Shown: piece after piece, positions 28,577 through 37,855 of the stretch
Position numbering within the stretch: position 1 is the stretch's first letter
How the letters are laid out: every line of letters starts with the position of its first letter
Program-made: the position numbers and the translations under genes
The notes under the pieces: model-generated
The model's database searches: none
The model's input: only the letters and a program-made list of their open reading frames with translations
Told to the model about the DNA's origin: nothing
Source of the DNA: Exiguobacterium flavidum
GTDB lineage: Bacteria; Bacillota; Bacilli; Exiguobacteriales; Exiguobacteriaceae
Length of the DNA: 64,000 nt
NCBI RefSeq assembly: GCF_003344535.1
Contig: NZ_QPKS01000003.1
Span: forward strand, 186,001-250,000
Direction of reading: 5' to 3'

Positions 28577-28638
28577 AAAAAACACCTCAGCGTCTCTCCC
28601 TTCCTTTCAAGGAATGGATAAACTGAGGTGTTTTTGAA
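28577..28638. terminator. Bidirectional terminator with long stem
   Basis: AAAAAACACCTCAG and CTGAGGTGTTTTT flank an inner TTCCTT/AAGGAA hairpin. It ends steT on the minus strand and insulates the ABC operon promoter. Confidence 0.88.
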
Positions 28639-28663
28639 CTCCGAACTGCAAGCAGACTCTAAA

Positions 28664-29986
28664 TCAGTCCATCTTGTGGCGCAACAGGTAATAGACAGGA
28701 AGTCCAAGCGCGACACACAGAAGCGAATAGAACGCTTCATCAGGCGTGCTGATCATCTTGCTGACGATGACGAACAGGCCACCGCCGATCGCGATGATCG
28801 GGACGAGCGGGAAGAGCGGCACACTGTAAGAACGTTCCTTGTTCTGCCGACGCAACTTGAAAAGCCCGTAGAAAGTGAAGATGTAGAAGCAGTAGATGAC
28901 GAAGATACAGATTTCAGACAGGAATTCAGCATCAAAGAACGCCATCATGATCAATGAAAGTACAAGCACGAGTCCAAGCGAACCAATCGGTGTATTGAGC
29001 GTCGGATGGACATAACGGAAATGGCGTGAGAAAGGCAACATGTTCCGCTCTGCCATCGCGTATGGCACACGCGGAAACGTCATGATTTTTCCGTTGAGGC
29101 AACCGAAAATCGAGATGATGACACCGAGGTTGATCAATTTCCCGCCGATATCGCCGAAGAGAATCCGGGCAGCTTCGGCAGAAGACGTATCTCCGAGACC
29201 GACGAGCGTCTCAGCCGGGATGACCTTCATGATAGCGAAGTTGACGAAGCAATAGGCGAACGTCACGACGAGCAGACCGATGATCATCGCACGCGGCAGG
29301 TTCTTCTGCGGATTCTTGATCTCCCCGCTCATGTTCGCGAGCAAAATCCATCCGTCATAGGCGAACAGCGTCGCCAGCACCGCGACGCCGAAGTTCCCAC
29401 CTTCCGTTTGTGGTACGACCACGTTGCTGACTGAAGCATCTCCTTGAATGATTCCAAAAACGATGATGAATGCGACAGGAAGCAATTTTGAGATCGTCGT
29501 GATGACCTGTACGAAACCGCCGTAGGCAGTCCCAATCATATTGACGACCGTCAGGAAGACAACGGAAGCTACACCGATCCAGATGACGAGTCCCTGATCG
29601 AGCTGGAAGAAGTTCGCGACGAGTGCTCCGAAGAACAGACCGAGCGTAGCGACGATCGCCGGACCATAGATCAGCGTCTGCATCCAACCGGACAAGAAGC
29701 CCCACATACGGCCATACAGTTCTTCCATGTACGTAAACAATCCACCAGTCTTCGGGATCTGCGCACCGATTTCTGCGATCGTCAAACCTGCGGCCAGTGT
29801 CATGATTCCACCGAAGAGCCATGCCCACAGGGCGAGCGAGGAGTTCCCGGCGTAACCGAGCACGCTCGCCGGTTTGATGAAGACGCCTGAACCGATGATC
29901 GTCCCGATGACGAGCGTCAGCGCGACCCAGAATCCGATCGTGCGTTTCAACTCCGTTTCATGAACCACCATTTTTTCATTGACCAT
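28664..29986 (-). CDS. steT: Amino acid exchanger, SteT-like (serine/threonine)
   Basis: The 440-residue APC/LAT-family protein has 12 membrane helices and closely follows B. subtilis SteT: LTLVIGTIIGSGVFIKP, GGLTIAEIGAQIPKTGGLFT-like TM2-3, ATLFAYDGWILLA and IFGCLNGKIMTFPRVPYAMAE (only part cited). SteT is an obligate serine/threonine antiporter. The ATG has GGGGAT upstream; the sixth codon is an alternative. It is monocistronic and divergent from an acetyltransferase. Confidence 0.87.
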   Translation of the reverse strand: MVNEKMVVHETELKRTIGFWVALTLVIGTIIGSGVFIKPASVLGYAGNSSLALWAWLFGGIMTLAAGLTIAEIGAQIPKTGGLFTYMEELYGRMWGFLSGWMQTLIYGPAIVATLGLFFGALVANFFQLDQGLVIWIGVASVVFLTVVNMIGTAYGGFVQVITTISKLLPVAFIIVFGIIQGDASVSNVVVPQTEGGNFGVAVLATLFAYDGWILLANMSGEIKNPQKNLPRAMIIGLLVVTFAYCFVNFAIMKVIPAETLVGLGDTSSAEAARILFGDIGGKLINLGVIISIFGCLNGKIMTFPRVPYAMAERNMLPFSRHFRYVHPTLNTPIGSLGLVLVLSLIMMAFFDAEFLSEICIFVIYCFYIFTFYGLFKLRRQNKERSYSVPLFPLVPIIAIGGGLFVIVSKMISTPDEAFYSLLCVALGLPVYYLLRHKMD

Positions 29987-30149
29987 TGTACTTGCATCCC
30001 CTTTCCAAATCTCTCTCTGTAGTCTTAGAGTCCCCTAAGATTTTTTTAGTATACTATGAGGGTCAGCCAAATAACATGACTTTTCTGAAAGATCATACGT
30101 CTGTCCTGCTGAAGCATCATTCAACACGACTTGAAAGGAGAGAACCCCT

Positions 30150-30644
30150 ATGCTATTCGAATTCATCCCAGTCGACACCGGGAATCTCAAGGAAGCCGTC
30201 TCGATCATCCACTCCAATACGGAATACAACCTTCTCGAAGGCCATGAAGGCCCGCCTCCCGTTGATGAGATCCAGGAAGAGTTGATCAACGACCGTACGA
30301 CTAGTCTGCTTGTCCGCTTGGACGGAAGGGCAATCTCCGTCATCGACTTCCTGCCCGAGCACCCAGATGGTTCACTCTGGATTGGTCTGCTAATGGTCCA
30401 CGCCGACCTTGCGAATCGCGGAATTGGCAAGCGGATTTACCGGACCCTTGAATCGGAATACCTGTCCGGCGCACGAATCATTCGTCTCGCTGTTCTCGAA
30501 CAGAACTCGAAAGCAAAACGTTTTTGGGAATCGCTCGGTTTTCGGTTCGAGCGAACGGGAACTTCTTCAAAGGGGCATAGCGTTCAGGTCTACGCATCGA
30601 CTCAGAATCTGGAAAACGATCCTTACCTTTCAAATCCACACTGA
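30150..30644 (+). CDS. GNAT-family N-acetyltransferase
   Basis: The 164-residue protein has the acetyl-CoA-binding motif ANRGIGKRIYR (about 90-100), preceded by the beta strand LWIGLLMVH and followed by LAVLEQNSKAKRFWESLGF, the canonical motif B with the Phe-x-Gly turn. GAAAGGAG precedes the start. The acceptor substrate cannot be told from sequence. Confidence 0.85.
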   Translation: MLFEFIPVDTGNLKEAVSIIHSNTEYNLLEGHEGPPPVDEIQEELINDRTTSLLVRLDGRAISVIDFLPEHPDGSLWIGLLMVHADLANRGIGKRIYRTLESEYLSGARIIRLAVLEQNSKAKRFWESLGFRFERTGTSSKGHSVQVYASTQNLENDPYLSNPH

Positions 30645-30711
30645 TTAAAAATGGAAAATCATGATAAAATGAAGGCGTTATCTTCATATTTTTAGACTGG
30701 AGTTTTTCTAA

Positions 30712-32328
30712 ATGAAACAAGTTTCAATTCGTTTTGGTACACTCGTCGCTCTGTCGATCGCCTTACTCGTCTTCATCTTGACCCTCGTCCTCACCTACAC
30801 GATCGGAAGCCGCTCGACGCGCGACATCGAGAACGAGGCAGGTGCGAGCCTCGCAGCGAGCGCATATCAGCTCGCCGACAAGATGGACTATTCGATGTGG
30901 GCGAGGAAAGCGGAAGTCGACCTTCTTGCGAATCTGCCTGCCCTTCAGGATGAGCAAGAGAAGGACTCTGCCCGCCAATTGATCGATCGCCTTCAAGAGA
31001 CGATCCCGACCTTCTCCTGGATCGGCGTAACGGACGAGAGAGGCAATGTCGTCGTCGCGACCGACGGCATCCTCGAAGGCGCATCCATCGCGGAACGTCC
31101 CGTCTTCATGAACGCACAAGAGACTTCCTTCATCGGTGACGTCCATGATGCGATCCTTCTCGCTAAACTTCTACCGAACCCGTCAGGAGAACCGCTCCAA
31201 TTCGTCGACATAAGTATACCGTTAAAAGTCGACGGTCGATTCAAAGGCGTCATTGCGACCCACCTCAGCTGGGAGTGGGCGAAAGAGATGGAGCGGAATT
31301 TTCGCAGTTCCATCCGCTCCGATATGAAGGATCTCGATTTCTTGATTTTGAGCGCCCGGGAAGATACCGTGCTACTCGGACCGGATGATCTGATCGGTGA
31401 ACCACTCAATCTTGCGTCATCAGAAACCACCTCCGGATGGCAAGTCGTCACGTGGCCGGACGGGAAGGAATATTTGACCGGATATGCAAAATCCGACGGT
31501 TACGCCGACTATGAAGGGCTGGGATGGAAGGTTCTCGTCCGTCAGCCGACCACCGTGGCGTTCGCCTCGTCGAACCAGTTGCAACGCTACATCCTAGTCA
31601 CGGGTCTTACGGCATCCGTTCTGACCGCCGTCCTCGGCTGGCTGCTTTCGCGCTTGTTGACTCGTCCGCTCAAGGAGATGACGGAGGCGGCACACAAGCT
31701 TCGCGAAGGAATCTCGACAGAAATTCCGCGACATACCGGTATCTATGAAGTGAACATCCTGTCACTGGCACTGCGCGCTCTCGTTCGCTCATTGACTCGG
31801 ACGGAGACGGAGCGAGATGCACTTGAATCGCTAGCTCTGCACGACCCGCTGACCGGACTCGCAAATCGGGCCTCGCTCGTTCGTCACTTGGATCAGATTT
31901 CATCCGGCAAAACAGTCCCGTACGTCATTTTCTATCTTGACCTTGACGGTTTCAAGCAGGTCAACGACAGATACGGACACCACACCGGCGACCTTCTTCT
32001 AACAGAAGTAGCAGACCGGCTCCGTGACCAGATTCCATCTGACTGCTTCGTCGCACGACTCGGCGGGGATGAATTCCTTTTGCTGGCCGAACGGCACGAT
32101 TCGGAAGAAGAGCTCAACCGTTCCGGTGAGCGGCTGATCCAGATCTTGTCCGCACCGTACAGAATCAACGGAGAGGATTTAACGATTGGAGTCAGCATCG
32201 GCGCTGCTTTCTGGACTCCACCCGACCAACCCGAAAAACTCATCCGAGAAGCAGATGCAGCTCTCTATCTATCGAAGGCGGCAGGCAAAAATCGCATCAC
32301 CTTCGCCAAACGTCAAGTGTTTTCCTGA
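30712..32328 (+). CDS. Membrane-bound diguanylate cyclase (Cache-HAMP-GGDEF)
   Basis: The 538-residue protein has membrane helices near 11-31 and 293-313 around a Cache-like sensor of about 260 residues (WIGVTDERGNVVVATDGIL is part of it). A HAMP segment and a GGDEF domain follow. The active site LGGDEFLLL is intact at about 450-458 and HDPLTGLANR marks the domain start, so c-di-GMP synthesis is expected. The inhibitory RxxD I-site is replaced by IPSD, so product inhibition through it is probably absent. It lies 27 bp before the sucrase gene on the same strand. Confidence 0.9.
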   Translation: MKQVSIRFGTLVALSIALLVFILTLVLTYTIGSRSTRDIENEAGASLAASAYQLADKMDYSMWARKAEVDLLANLPALQDEQEKDSARQLIDRLQETIPTFSWIGVTDERGNVVVATDGILEGASIAERPVFMNAQETSFIGDVHDAILLAKLLPNPSGEPLQFVDISIPLKVDGRFKGVIATHLSWEWAKEMERNFRSSIRSDMKDLDFLILSAREDTVLLGPDDLIGEPLNLASSETTSGWQVVTWPDGKEYLTGYAKSDGYADYEGLGWKVLVRQPTTVAFASSNQLQRYILVTGLTASVLTAVLGWLLSRLLTRPLKEMTEAAHKLREGISTEIPRHTGIYEVNILSLALRALVRSLTRTETERDALESLALHDPLTGLANRASLVRHLDQISSGKTVPYVIFYLDLDGFKQVNDRYGHHTGDLLLTEVADRLRDQIPSDCFVARLGGDEFLLLAERHDSEEELNRSGERLIQILSAPYRINGEDLTIGVSIGAAFWTPPDQPEKLIREADAALYLSKAAGKNRITFAKRQVFS

Positions 32329-32355
32329 GCTACATACGACCAAGGAGGTACGACA

Positions 32356-33816
32356 ATGAGTATATGGTCACGCGAAGCCCGGTATCGTCCGCTTTCGGAC
32401 GTCGATCCCGAATCATACCGCCAGATGAAGGAAGAGGTGCGGAATTCGCCATGGCGTTTCCGCTTTCACATCCAACCTCCGACCGGCCTCTTGAACGATC
32501 CGAACGGATTCGTTCATCACGACGGGTCATATCATCTCTTTTACCAGTGGTTCCCGCTCGGTCCGGTCCACGGTCTGAAGTACTGGTATCATTTGACGTC
32601 GAAAAATCTCGTCGACTGGTTCGATGAGGGTGCAGCCCTCATCCCGAACGATGATCCGGATTCACACGGTGCTTTTTCCGGCAGTGGGTTCGTTAAAGAC
32701 GATCAGGTGTATATCATGTATACAGGAAATAAGAGAGATGCCGACTGGAAACGGCACACGAGCCAAATCGTCGGGCGCCTCCGTGGCGACGGCAGGATCG
32801 AGAAATTTCTCCCACCAGCCATCCCCGATGTTCCTGACGGTTACACCGAACATTTCCGTGACCCGAAGGTATGGCGGGAAGATGACGTATGGTACTGTGT
32901 CATCGGTGCACAACGGTCCGATCTGACTGGATGTGTCGTCCTCTTCAGTTCGCCGGACGCATATGTGTGGACGATGGTCGGGGAAATCAAGACGACTTTG
33001 CCGGATTTCGGATATATGTGGGAGTGCCCCGACTACTTCGTCCTCGACGGCATAGGGTTTCTCCTATTCTGTCCGCAGGGGCTTGCTGCTGACGGCGACC
33101 GATTCCGAAATGTCCATCAGTCGGGTTACATCCAGGGGCTCCCGATCGTCCTTCCGCATACCGATTTCCGACACGGCCCATTCCAAGAACTGGATTTCGG
33201 CTTCGACTTCTATGCGCCGCAGACGACTCTTTCCCCGGACGGCAGACGTCTGCTCGTCGGATGGATCGGGTTGCCCGATACGACATATCCGAGCGACCGC
33301 TACAACTGGGCGAATGCCCTGACCTTACCGCGCGAGTTGAAGGTGATTGGCGGTAAACTTCTTCAAAATCCGGCAGTAGAGCTTGAAGCCTTGAGGAAGG
33401 AAACGATTTTCGACAGCGAACTCGTCCATTCCGGTATGTCAAAAATCGCAGATGCTGAGACTTTCGAACTTGTTCTGACATTGAGTGTCCCCCTTGAAGA
33501 AGGTCTGACCCTCATCGTTCGTGCCAGCGAGGCAGAAGAAACCTTCATCAAGTACGATGCGGCTACACGCACCCTGACTCTTGACCGGACACGTTCAGGT
33601 CAGGAGGTCGCTTCGGAGTCGTTCGGCACTGTGCGGCGGACCACCCTATCAGAACCGCTTCATCACCTGCGCCTGTTCGTCGATTCCTCCTCGATCGAAT
33701 TGTTCGCGAACTTAGGCGAAGCTGTCGCGACGGCTCGGATTTTCCCTAAACACACAAGTACCGCCCTCAAGATCGAGGGAGAATTCGAAGGGAATGTTTC
33801 CATCTATGAACTATAA
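32356..33816 (+). CDS. Sucrose-6-phosphate hydrolase / beta-fructofuranosidase (GH32)
   Basis: The 486-residue GH32 enzyme hydrolyses the fructosyl bond of sucrose, sucrose-6-phosphate or short fructans. Catalytic residues are present: nucleophile D48 in LLNDPNG, transition-state stabiliser in FRDP (168-170) and acid/base E223 in WECPD. The C-terminal beta-sandwich (SSIELFANLGE) is complete. With no signal peptide it is intracellular, so SacA/ScrB is likely. No sucrose PTS or LacI-type regulator adjoins it. AAGGAGG precedes the ATG. It may share a transcript with the upstream GGDEF gene. Confidence 0.9.
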   Translation: MSIWSREARYRPLSDVDPESYRQMKEEVRNSPWRFRFHIQPPTGLLNDPNGFVHHDGSYHLFYQWFPLGPVHGLKYWYHLTSKNLVDWFDEGAALIPNDDPDSHGAFSGSGFVKDDQVYIMYTGNKRDADWKRHTSQIVGRLRGDGRIEKFLPPAIPDVPDGYTEHFRDPKVWREDDVWYCVIGAQRSDLTGCVVLFSSPDAYVWTMVGEIKTTLPDFGYMWECPDYFVLDGIGFLLFCPQGLAADGDRFRNVHQSGYIQGLPIVLPHTDFRHGPFQELDFGFDFYAPQTTLSPDGRRLLVGWIGLPDTTYPSDRYNWANALTLPRELKVIGGKLLQNPAVELEALRKETIFDSELVHSGMSKIADAETFELVLTLSVPLEEGLTLIVRASEAEETFIKYDAATRTLTLDRTRSGQEVASESFGTVRRTTLSEPLHHLRLFVDSSSIELFANLGEAVATARIFPKHTSTALKIEGEFEGNVSIYEL

Positions 33817-33853
33817 GAAAGAGCCGCGACTTAATGAGTCACGGCTCTTTCTT
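33815..33853. terminator. Bidirectional terminator between convergent genes
   Basis: AAGAAAGAGCCG and CGGCTCTTTCTT flank an inner GACT/AGTC stem. It overlaps the stop codons of both convergent genes. Confidence 0.88.
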
Positions 33854-34324
33854 CATATCATAGGCCAGAATGTGCTGTTCTCCGATTGGTCCAGAGACGG
33901 ACTGAAGCGTATCGAAGAAACCGGTCTTGAAGTAGAGCGATTTCGCAGCGATGTTCTTCTTGTTGACAGCGAGTGTGATGGCTGTCATCTCCGGGAAGTT
34001 GGCCCTGACGAAGTCCGGAAGCTGCAACATCGCTTCCTTGGCATATCCCTGCTTCTGATGTCGCGCATCGATCGAAAAGGCACGAAGCAGAATACTTTTA
34101 TCATCGGTCCGGTGCGTCTTCGGTGGATTCTTATGCAAGATGAAGAATCCGACGACATCCTCGCCATTTTTGATGACGACCGGGAACTTGTCCGGATCCT
34201 CGAGCGCATCGGAGACTACCTGTGTCGGATACGCGCTGTATTGAAGTTGCTCTTCCGGCAGGATGAACGCGTCACACTGGTCATAGTGCTCATTCGCGTA
34301 CATCGCCAACTTTACATCTGACAT
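33839..34324 (-). CDS. GNAT-family N-acetyltransferase
   Basis: A 161-residue GNAT protein with the strand VVIKNGEDVVGFFILH, the CoA loop RHQKQGYAKEAM and the C-terminal AVNKKNIAAKSLYFKTGF motif. GGCGGAG precedes the ATG. The motif A loop (QKQGYA) fits Q/RxxGxG/A. It is monocistronic; substrate unknown. Confidence 0.83.
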   Translation of the reverse strand: MSDVKLAMYANEHYDQCDAFILPEEQLQYSAYPTQVVSDALEDPDKFPVVIKNGEDVVGFFILHKNPPKTHRTDDKSILLRAFSIDARHQKQGYAKEAMLQLPDFVRANFPEMTAITLAVNKKNIAAKSLYFKTGFFDTLQSVSGPIGEQHILAYDMKKEP

Positions 34325-34374
34325 GTCGTTTCTCCGCCCTTTCCTAATTACCCTTCCTCATTCTAACACCTGAG

Positions 34375-35112
34375 TCAGAATGTGTCATAGTACCGCTCGG
34401 GCGCGGCATGTGCTGCACCATCCTTCAGCTGATCATAGAAAGCGGCGACACTTGCATACCAATACGGCATGATCCAGAGATAGCCGATGCCAAGAGTCAC
34501 GATCCCGAGCAGGAACCAACCGAGGAAGGACAGCCAAAGCAGGAAGAGTTCTCCTTTGTGTCCATCCATCATCCGTCGAGATGCAGTGATCGCTTCAGTT
34601 CTCGAAAGCTCGGGATGATCGTTCAAAAGGTATTCGGTCATAGAATAGGAAAACCATTTGATGATGCCTGGAATGATCAGGAGTAAAGACCAGAGGAAGA
34701 TGAAGAGGAATTTCAAAAACATCGTCACGAACGCCTTTGCGTACATCTCCTTGAACGGCCGGAAGAGCCTGTTCAGGTTCGCCTCATGTCCACGAATCAA
34801 CTGGAGATTGAAATTCGCATACCCGACATGAATCGGCAACAACAACAATGCAATCGCGAAGATGATCACCATGATAAGGGTCGCGCCTGCAGCAAACAAC
34901 CAGACTTCGCCGGTCGAGAGCGATTCAAACCATTGCTCAGCCTCATTCATCCCTTCAGCAGGACGTCCTTGACGATCGCCGTCCCCCCTTGAGCTGAACA
35001 AACTCGGAGCGTTCCCTGACAGGACTTGATAGATGATGAAGGCGATGATCGCAAACAACCAGTTGCCGCGCAGTCCTTCCTTCGCCCTGCTTTTCAATGC
35101 TTTCCGGTCCAT
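34375..35112 (-). CDS. DUF975-family membrane protein
   Basis: The 245-residue protein starts MDRKALKSRAKEGLRGNW, the family signature, and has about five membrane helices with an internal soluble segment and ITASRRMMDGHKGELFLLWLSFLGW-type C-half (only the MMDGHKGELF part is diagnostic). Function is unknown. The ATG eight bases after AAAGGAG is preferred over a GTG three codons earlier that lies in the ribosome site. Confidence 0.8.
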   Translation of the reverse strand: MDRKALKSRAKEGLRGNWLFAIIAFIIYQVLSGNAPSLFSSRGDGDRQGRPAEGMNEAEQWFESLSTGEVWLFAAGATLIMVIIFAIALLLLPIHVGYANFNLQLIRGHEANLNRLFRPFKEMYAKAFVTMFLKFLFIFLWSLLLIIPGIIKWFSYSMTEYLLNDHPELSRTEAITASRRMMDGHKGELFLLWLSFLGWFLLGIVTLGIGYLWIMPYWYASVAAFYDQLKDGAAHAAPERYYDTF

Positions 35113-35285
35113 CGTGCTCACTCCTTTCCGTTGTGGACTATCGGTGCTTGCCTTCTATTTCCCTTATTCCTTTTCTTGAGGCAAGCTAATCTGAAATCAA
35201 CGAAGGATCGAAAGAACATCCATCGCCGCGATATGCTAGAATAAGCAAAGCAAACTGCACGACAGAAGGATCAAGGGAGATTGAT

Positions 35286-37403
35286 ATGGAACAAGATTTT
35301 TTCGAAAGAATGGCCCGGGAAACGGGCAAGGTCCTGAGTGACGTTCAGCGCAAAGCCGTCCTACATACGGACGGACCACTGCTCTTGCTCGCGACGCCGG
35401 GTTCCGGGAAGACGACGACACTTCTGTTCAAGGTCGCTTATCTGATCATCGAAAAAGGCGTTGATCCCCGGACGATTCTCGGACTTACCTTCAGCAAGGC
35501 ATCTGCCCGCGAGATGGCAGAACGATTCCAAGCCACTTTCAGTCATTTGACAGGCGGGATGGCTGCGTTTTCGACGATTCACAGTTTCGCTTTCAAAGTG
35601 GTGCGCGACTATGCGTCGAGACACCATCTCGGCTACACGGTCATCGAAGGGGACACCGGTTCCTCCCCTCATCTGAACAAAAAAGCCATGCTCCGGCGTT
35701 TATTCGAGGAGCATCAAGGGACAGCAATCACAGAAGACCAGATGGAGGAACTGACTCGCTTGATTAGTTTCTCGAAGAACAGGATGATTTCAATCGAGGC
35801 TGTCTCCTCGATTGAAACAGACATCAAAAAGTTCCCTGAAATCTTCAGGGATTATGAAGCGTGGAAAACTCGCGACATGAACCATCCGCTCATGGACTAT
35901 GATGACATGCTGACCTACGCGAACATGCTGCTCGACAGCGACGCCGGCCTGCTCTCAAACTACCAGCGGCAGTTTTCATACATCCTGACCGACGAGAGTC
36001 AGGACAGTTCGCTCATCCAGCACGAGCTGATCGAGAAACTCGCCCGGCCGAACAACAACATATGCGTCGTCGCTGATGATGACCAGACGCTTTACAGCTG
36101 GCGCGGGGCTGAGATCAACAAGATCCTTCACTTCAAGGAGACCTACCCGGATGCGAAACTCTTGTACATGGAAGAGAACTACCGGTCGTCCAAGGAAATC
36201 GTCGAGGTCGCGAACATCTTCGTCGGGCGCAACAAAAATCGCTATAAGAAGAACATGTACACGTCGAATCCTTCCGATCAGCCGCCATTGATCCGGTCAT
36301 GTCCGACACATGCGAGCCAAATCGATTTCGTCATCGATTCACTGAAGAAAGAGCCTGATTTGAAGGAGACTGCTATCCTTTACCGGAACAATGCCTCCTC
36401 GATCCCGTTCATCAATGCACTCGACCTGGCAGGAATCCCGTTCTACATGCGTGACATGGATCACCGGTTCTTCAGTCACTGGGTGCTCAAGGATATCATC
36501 AATTTCATGCGTTTCGCGGAGGAGCCGACGAACGAGGGGCTGCTCGAGCGGATCCATACGAAGTTCACCGGATATATCTCGAAACGCCAGCTGGCGATGA
36601 TTTCAGCCGACCCGACACGGGATGTCATCGACCGCCTGCTCGAGCTCGATCTGAAATTCTATCAGAAGAAAGTACTGCGGGCAGCACGCGCGAGCTTCCG
36701 GTCGATTCGAACGCTACCCCCGCAACAGATGATTCGCGTCATCCGAACCGAACTCGATTACGAGAAGACGATCAAGAAAATGAGCGACAGCCTCGGTTTC
36801 AACTTCGAGAACCTCCGCGACCTTCTGGATCAGATCGAAACCGTCGCCGCAGGTGTCGATACCGTCTCTGCATTCGAAGAACGGATTCTCCACCTCGAGT
36901 CCCTTGTCAAGAAGTCGCGTTTCAACCAGGACCACTTGACCCTTTCGACTCTGCACAGTTCCAAAGGTCTCGAGTTCGACAGTGTCTATATGGTCGACCT
37001 GGTCAACGGCGTACTTCCGTCGGATGATAATATCAGCCAAAAAGGCGAGGGCATGGAGGAGGCTGTCCGTTTATTCTATGTGGGAATGACACGGGCCAGA
37101 AGAAAGCTCCATCTGCTCTCCTATCGTCAGAAGGGCGGAGCGAAGACGACAGAGTCCCTCTTCCTGCTCGACATCAAACGCATACTTAACCGGATGTATC
37201 CGGGGACGAGAACGGAACAACCTAAGCCTGACTCACCTTTCGAGCTGACTGTCGGTCTTGAGCTCACCCATCGCTTGTTCGGCCCAGGTGTCGTGTCCGA
37301 GCTCTCAGGAGACGTGGTCCGCCTGCAGTTCGACGACGGCGTAGAAAAGATGTTCTCCGTCGAGGCCTGTATCGAGAACGATGTCCTTCGTCCAAAAACT
37401 TGA
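35286..37403 (+). CDS. UvrD/Rep-family DNA helicase (YjcD-like)
   Basis: The 705-residue superfamily 1 helicase carries Walker A ATPGSGKT at 36-43, motif Ia FSKASAREMAERF, motif II TDESQDSS, motif III ADDDQTLYSWRGAE, motif IV ENYRSSKEIVE, motif V LSTLHSSKGLEFDSV and motif VI LFYVGMTRARRKLHL. A small C-terminal Tudor-like fold (HRLFGPGVVSELSGDVVRLQF) resembles the RNA-polymerase-binding tail of PcrA/UvrD. It is distinct from PcrA and most like B. subtilis YjcD. It is monocistronic, with an AGGGAG site. Confidence 0.9.
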   Translation: MEQDFFERMARETGKVLSDVQRKAVLHTDGPLLLLATPGSGKTTTLLFKVAYLIIEKGVDPRTILGLTFSKASAREMAERFQATFSHLTGGMAAFSTIHSFAFKVVRDYASRHHLGYTVIEGDTGSSPHLNKKAMLRRLFEEHQGTAITEDQMEELTRLISFSKNRMISIEAVSSIETDIKKFPEIFRDYEAWKTRDMNHPLMDYDDMLTYANMLLDSDAGLLSNYQRQFSYILTDESQDSSLIQHELIEKLARPNNNICVVADDDQTLYSWRGAEINKILHFKETYPDAKLLYMEENYRSSKEIVEVANIFVGRNKNRYKKNMYTSNPSDQPPLIRSCPTHASQIDFVIDSLKKEPDLKETAILYRNNASSIPFINALDLAGIPFYMRDMDHRFFSHWVLKDIINFMRFAEEPTNEGLLERIHTKFTGYISKRQLAMISADPTRDVIDRLLELDLKFYQKKVLRAARASFRSIRTLPPQQMIRVIRTELDYEKTIKKMSDSLGFNFENLRDLLDQIETVAAGVDTVSAFEERILHLESLVKKSRFNQDHLTLSTLHSSKGLEFDSVYMVDLVNGVLPSDDNISQKGEGMEEAVRLFYVGMTRARRKLHLLSYRQKGGAKTTESLFLLDIKRILNRMYPGTRTEQPKPDSPFELTVGLELTHRLFGPGVVSELSGDVVRLQFDDGVEKMFSVEACIENDVLRPKT

Positions 37404-37406
37404 AGC

Positions 37407-37454
37407 TCACATGAAAAGCTCGCCCCTTTTGCCGGAGGCGAGCTTTTCATGTGA
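37407..37454. terminator. Bidirectional terminator
   Basis: TCACATGAAAAGCTCGCC pairs perfectly with GGCGAGCTTTTCATGTGA, an 18-bp stem between the convergent helicase and mscL genes. Confidence 0.88.
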
Positions 37455-37466
37455 TGAATGAATCGT

Positions 37467-37841
37467 TCAGTCTTTGCGTGCGAGCAAGTCGCGAATTTCA
37501 GTGAGAAGCTTTTCCTCAGTCGTCGGCGCAGTAGGCTCTGTCTTCTCTTCCTCTTTGCGCCGGAAGATGTTGATCGCCTTGACGAACAGGAACAGCACGA
37601 AAGCAATCAGCAGAAACTCGATCACTGCCTGCAGGAACATGCCGTACTGAAGATCGACCTCCCCGACTTTAGCTGTCAGCCCTTTGACGTCGATCCCTCC
37701 GATGAGGATACCGATCAACGGCATGAACACGTTGTCGACAAGCGATTTGATGATTGAACTGAACGCTGCCCCGAGGATGACCCCGATCGCTAGATCGACG
37801 ACGTTTCCCCGGAAGGCGAACTCCTTGAACTCCTTGAACAT
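37467..37841 (-). CDS. mscL: Large-conductance mechanosensitive channel
   Basis: The 124-residue protein is a complete MscL: amphipathic start MFKEFKEFAFRGNVVDLAIG, TM1 VILGAAFSSIIKSLVDNVFMP, a periplasmic-type loop, TM2 and a charged C-terminal helix. It opens under membrane tension on osmotic downshift to release solutes. GGAGTG precedes the ATG. Only 14 bp separate it from the upstream HAD gene, so cotranscription is likely. Confidence 0.97.
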   Translation of the reverse strand: MFKEFKEFAFRGNVVDLAIGVILGAAFSSIIKSLVDNVFMPLIGILIGGIDVKGLTAKVGEVDLQYGMFLQAVIEFLLIAFVLFLFVKAINIFRRKEEEKTEPTAPTTEEKLLTEIRDLLARKD

Positions 37842-37855
37842 TGCCTACACTCCAA

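Noticed and set aside
30035-30430. Minus-strand frame opposite the acetyltransferase
   Set aside because: Ser/Arg-rich shadow that starts inside the acetyltransferase gene and ends in the steT promoter region.
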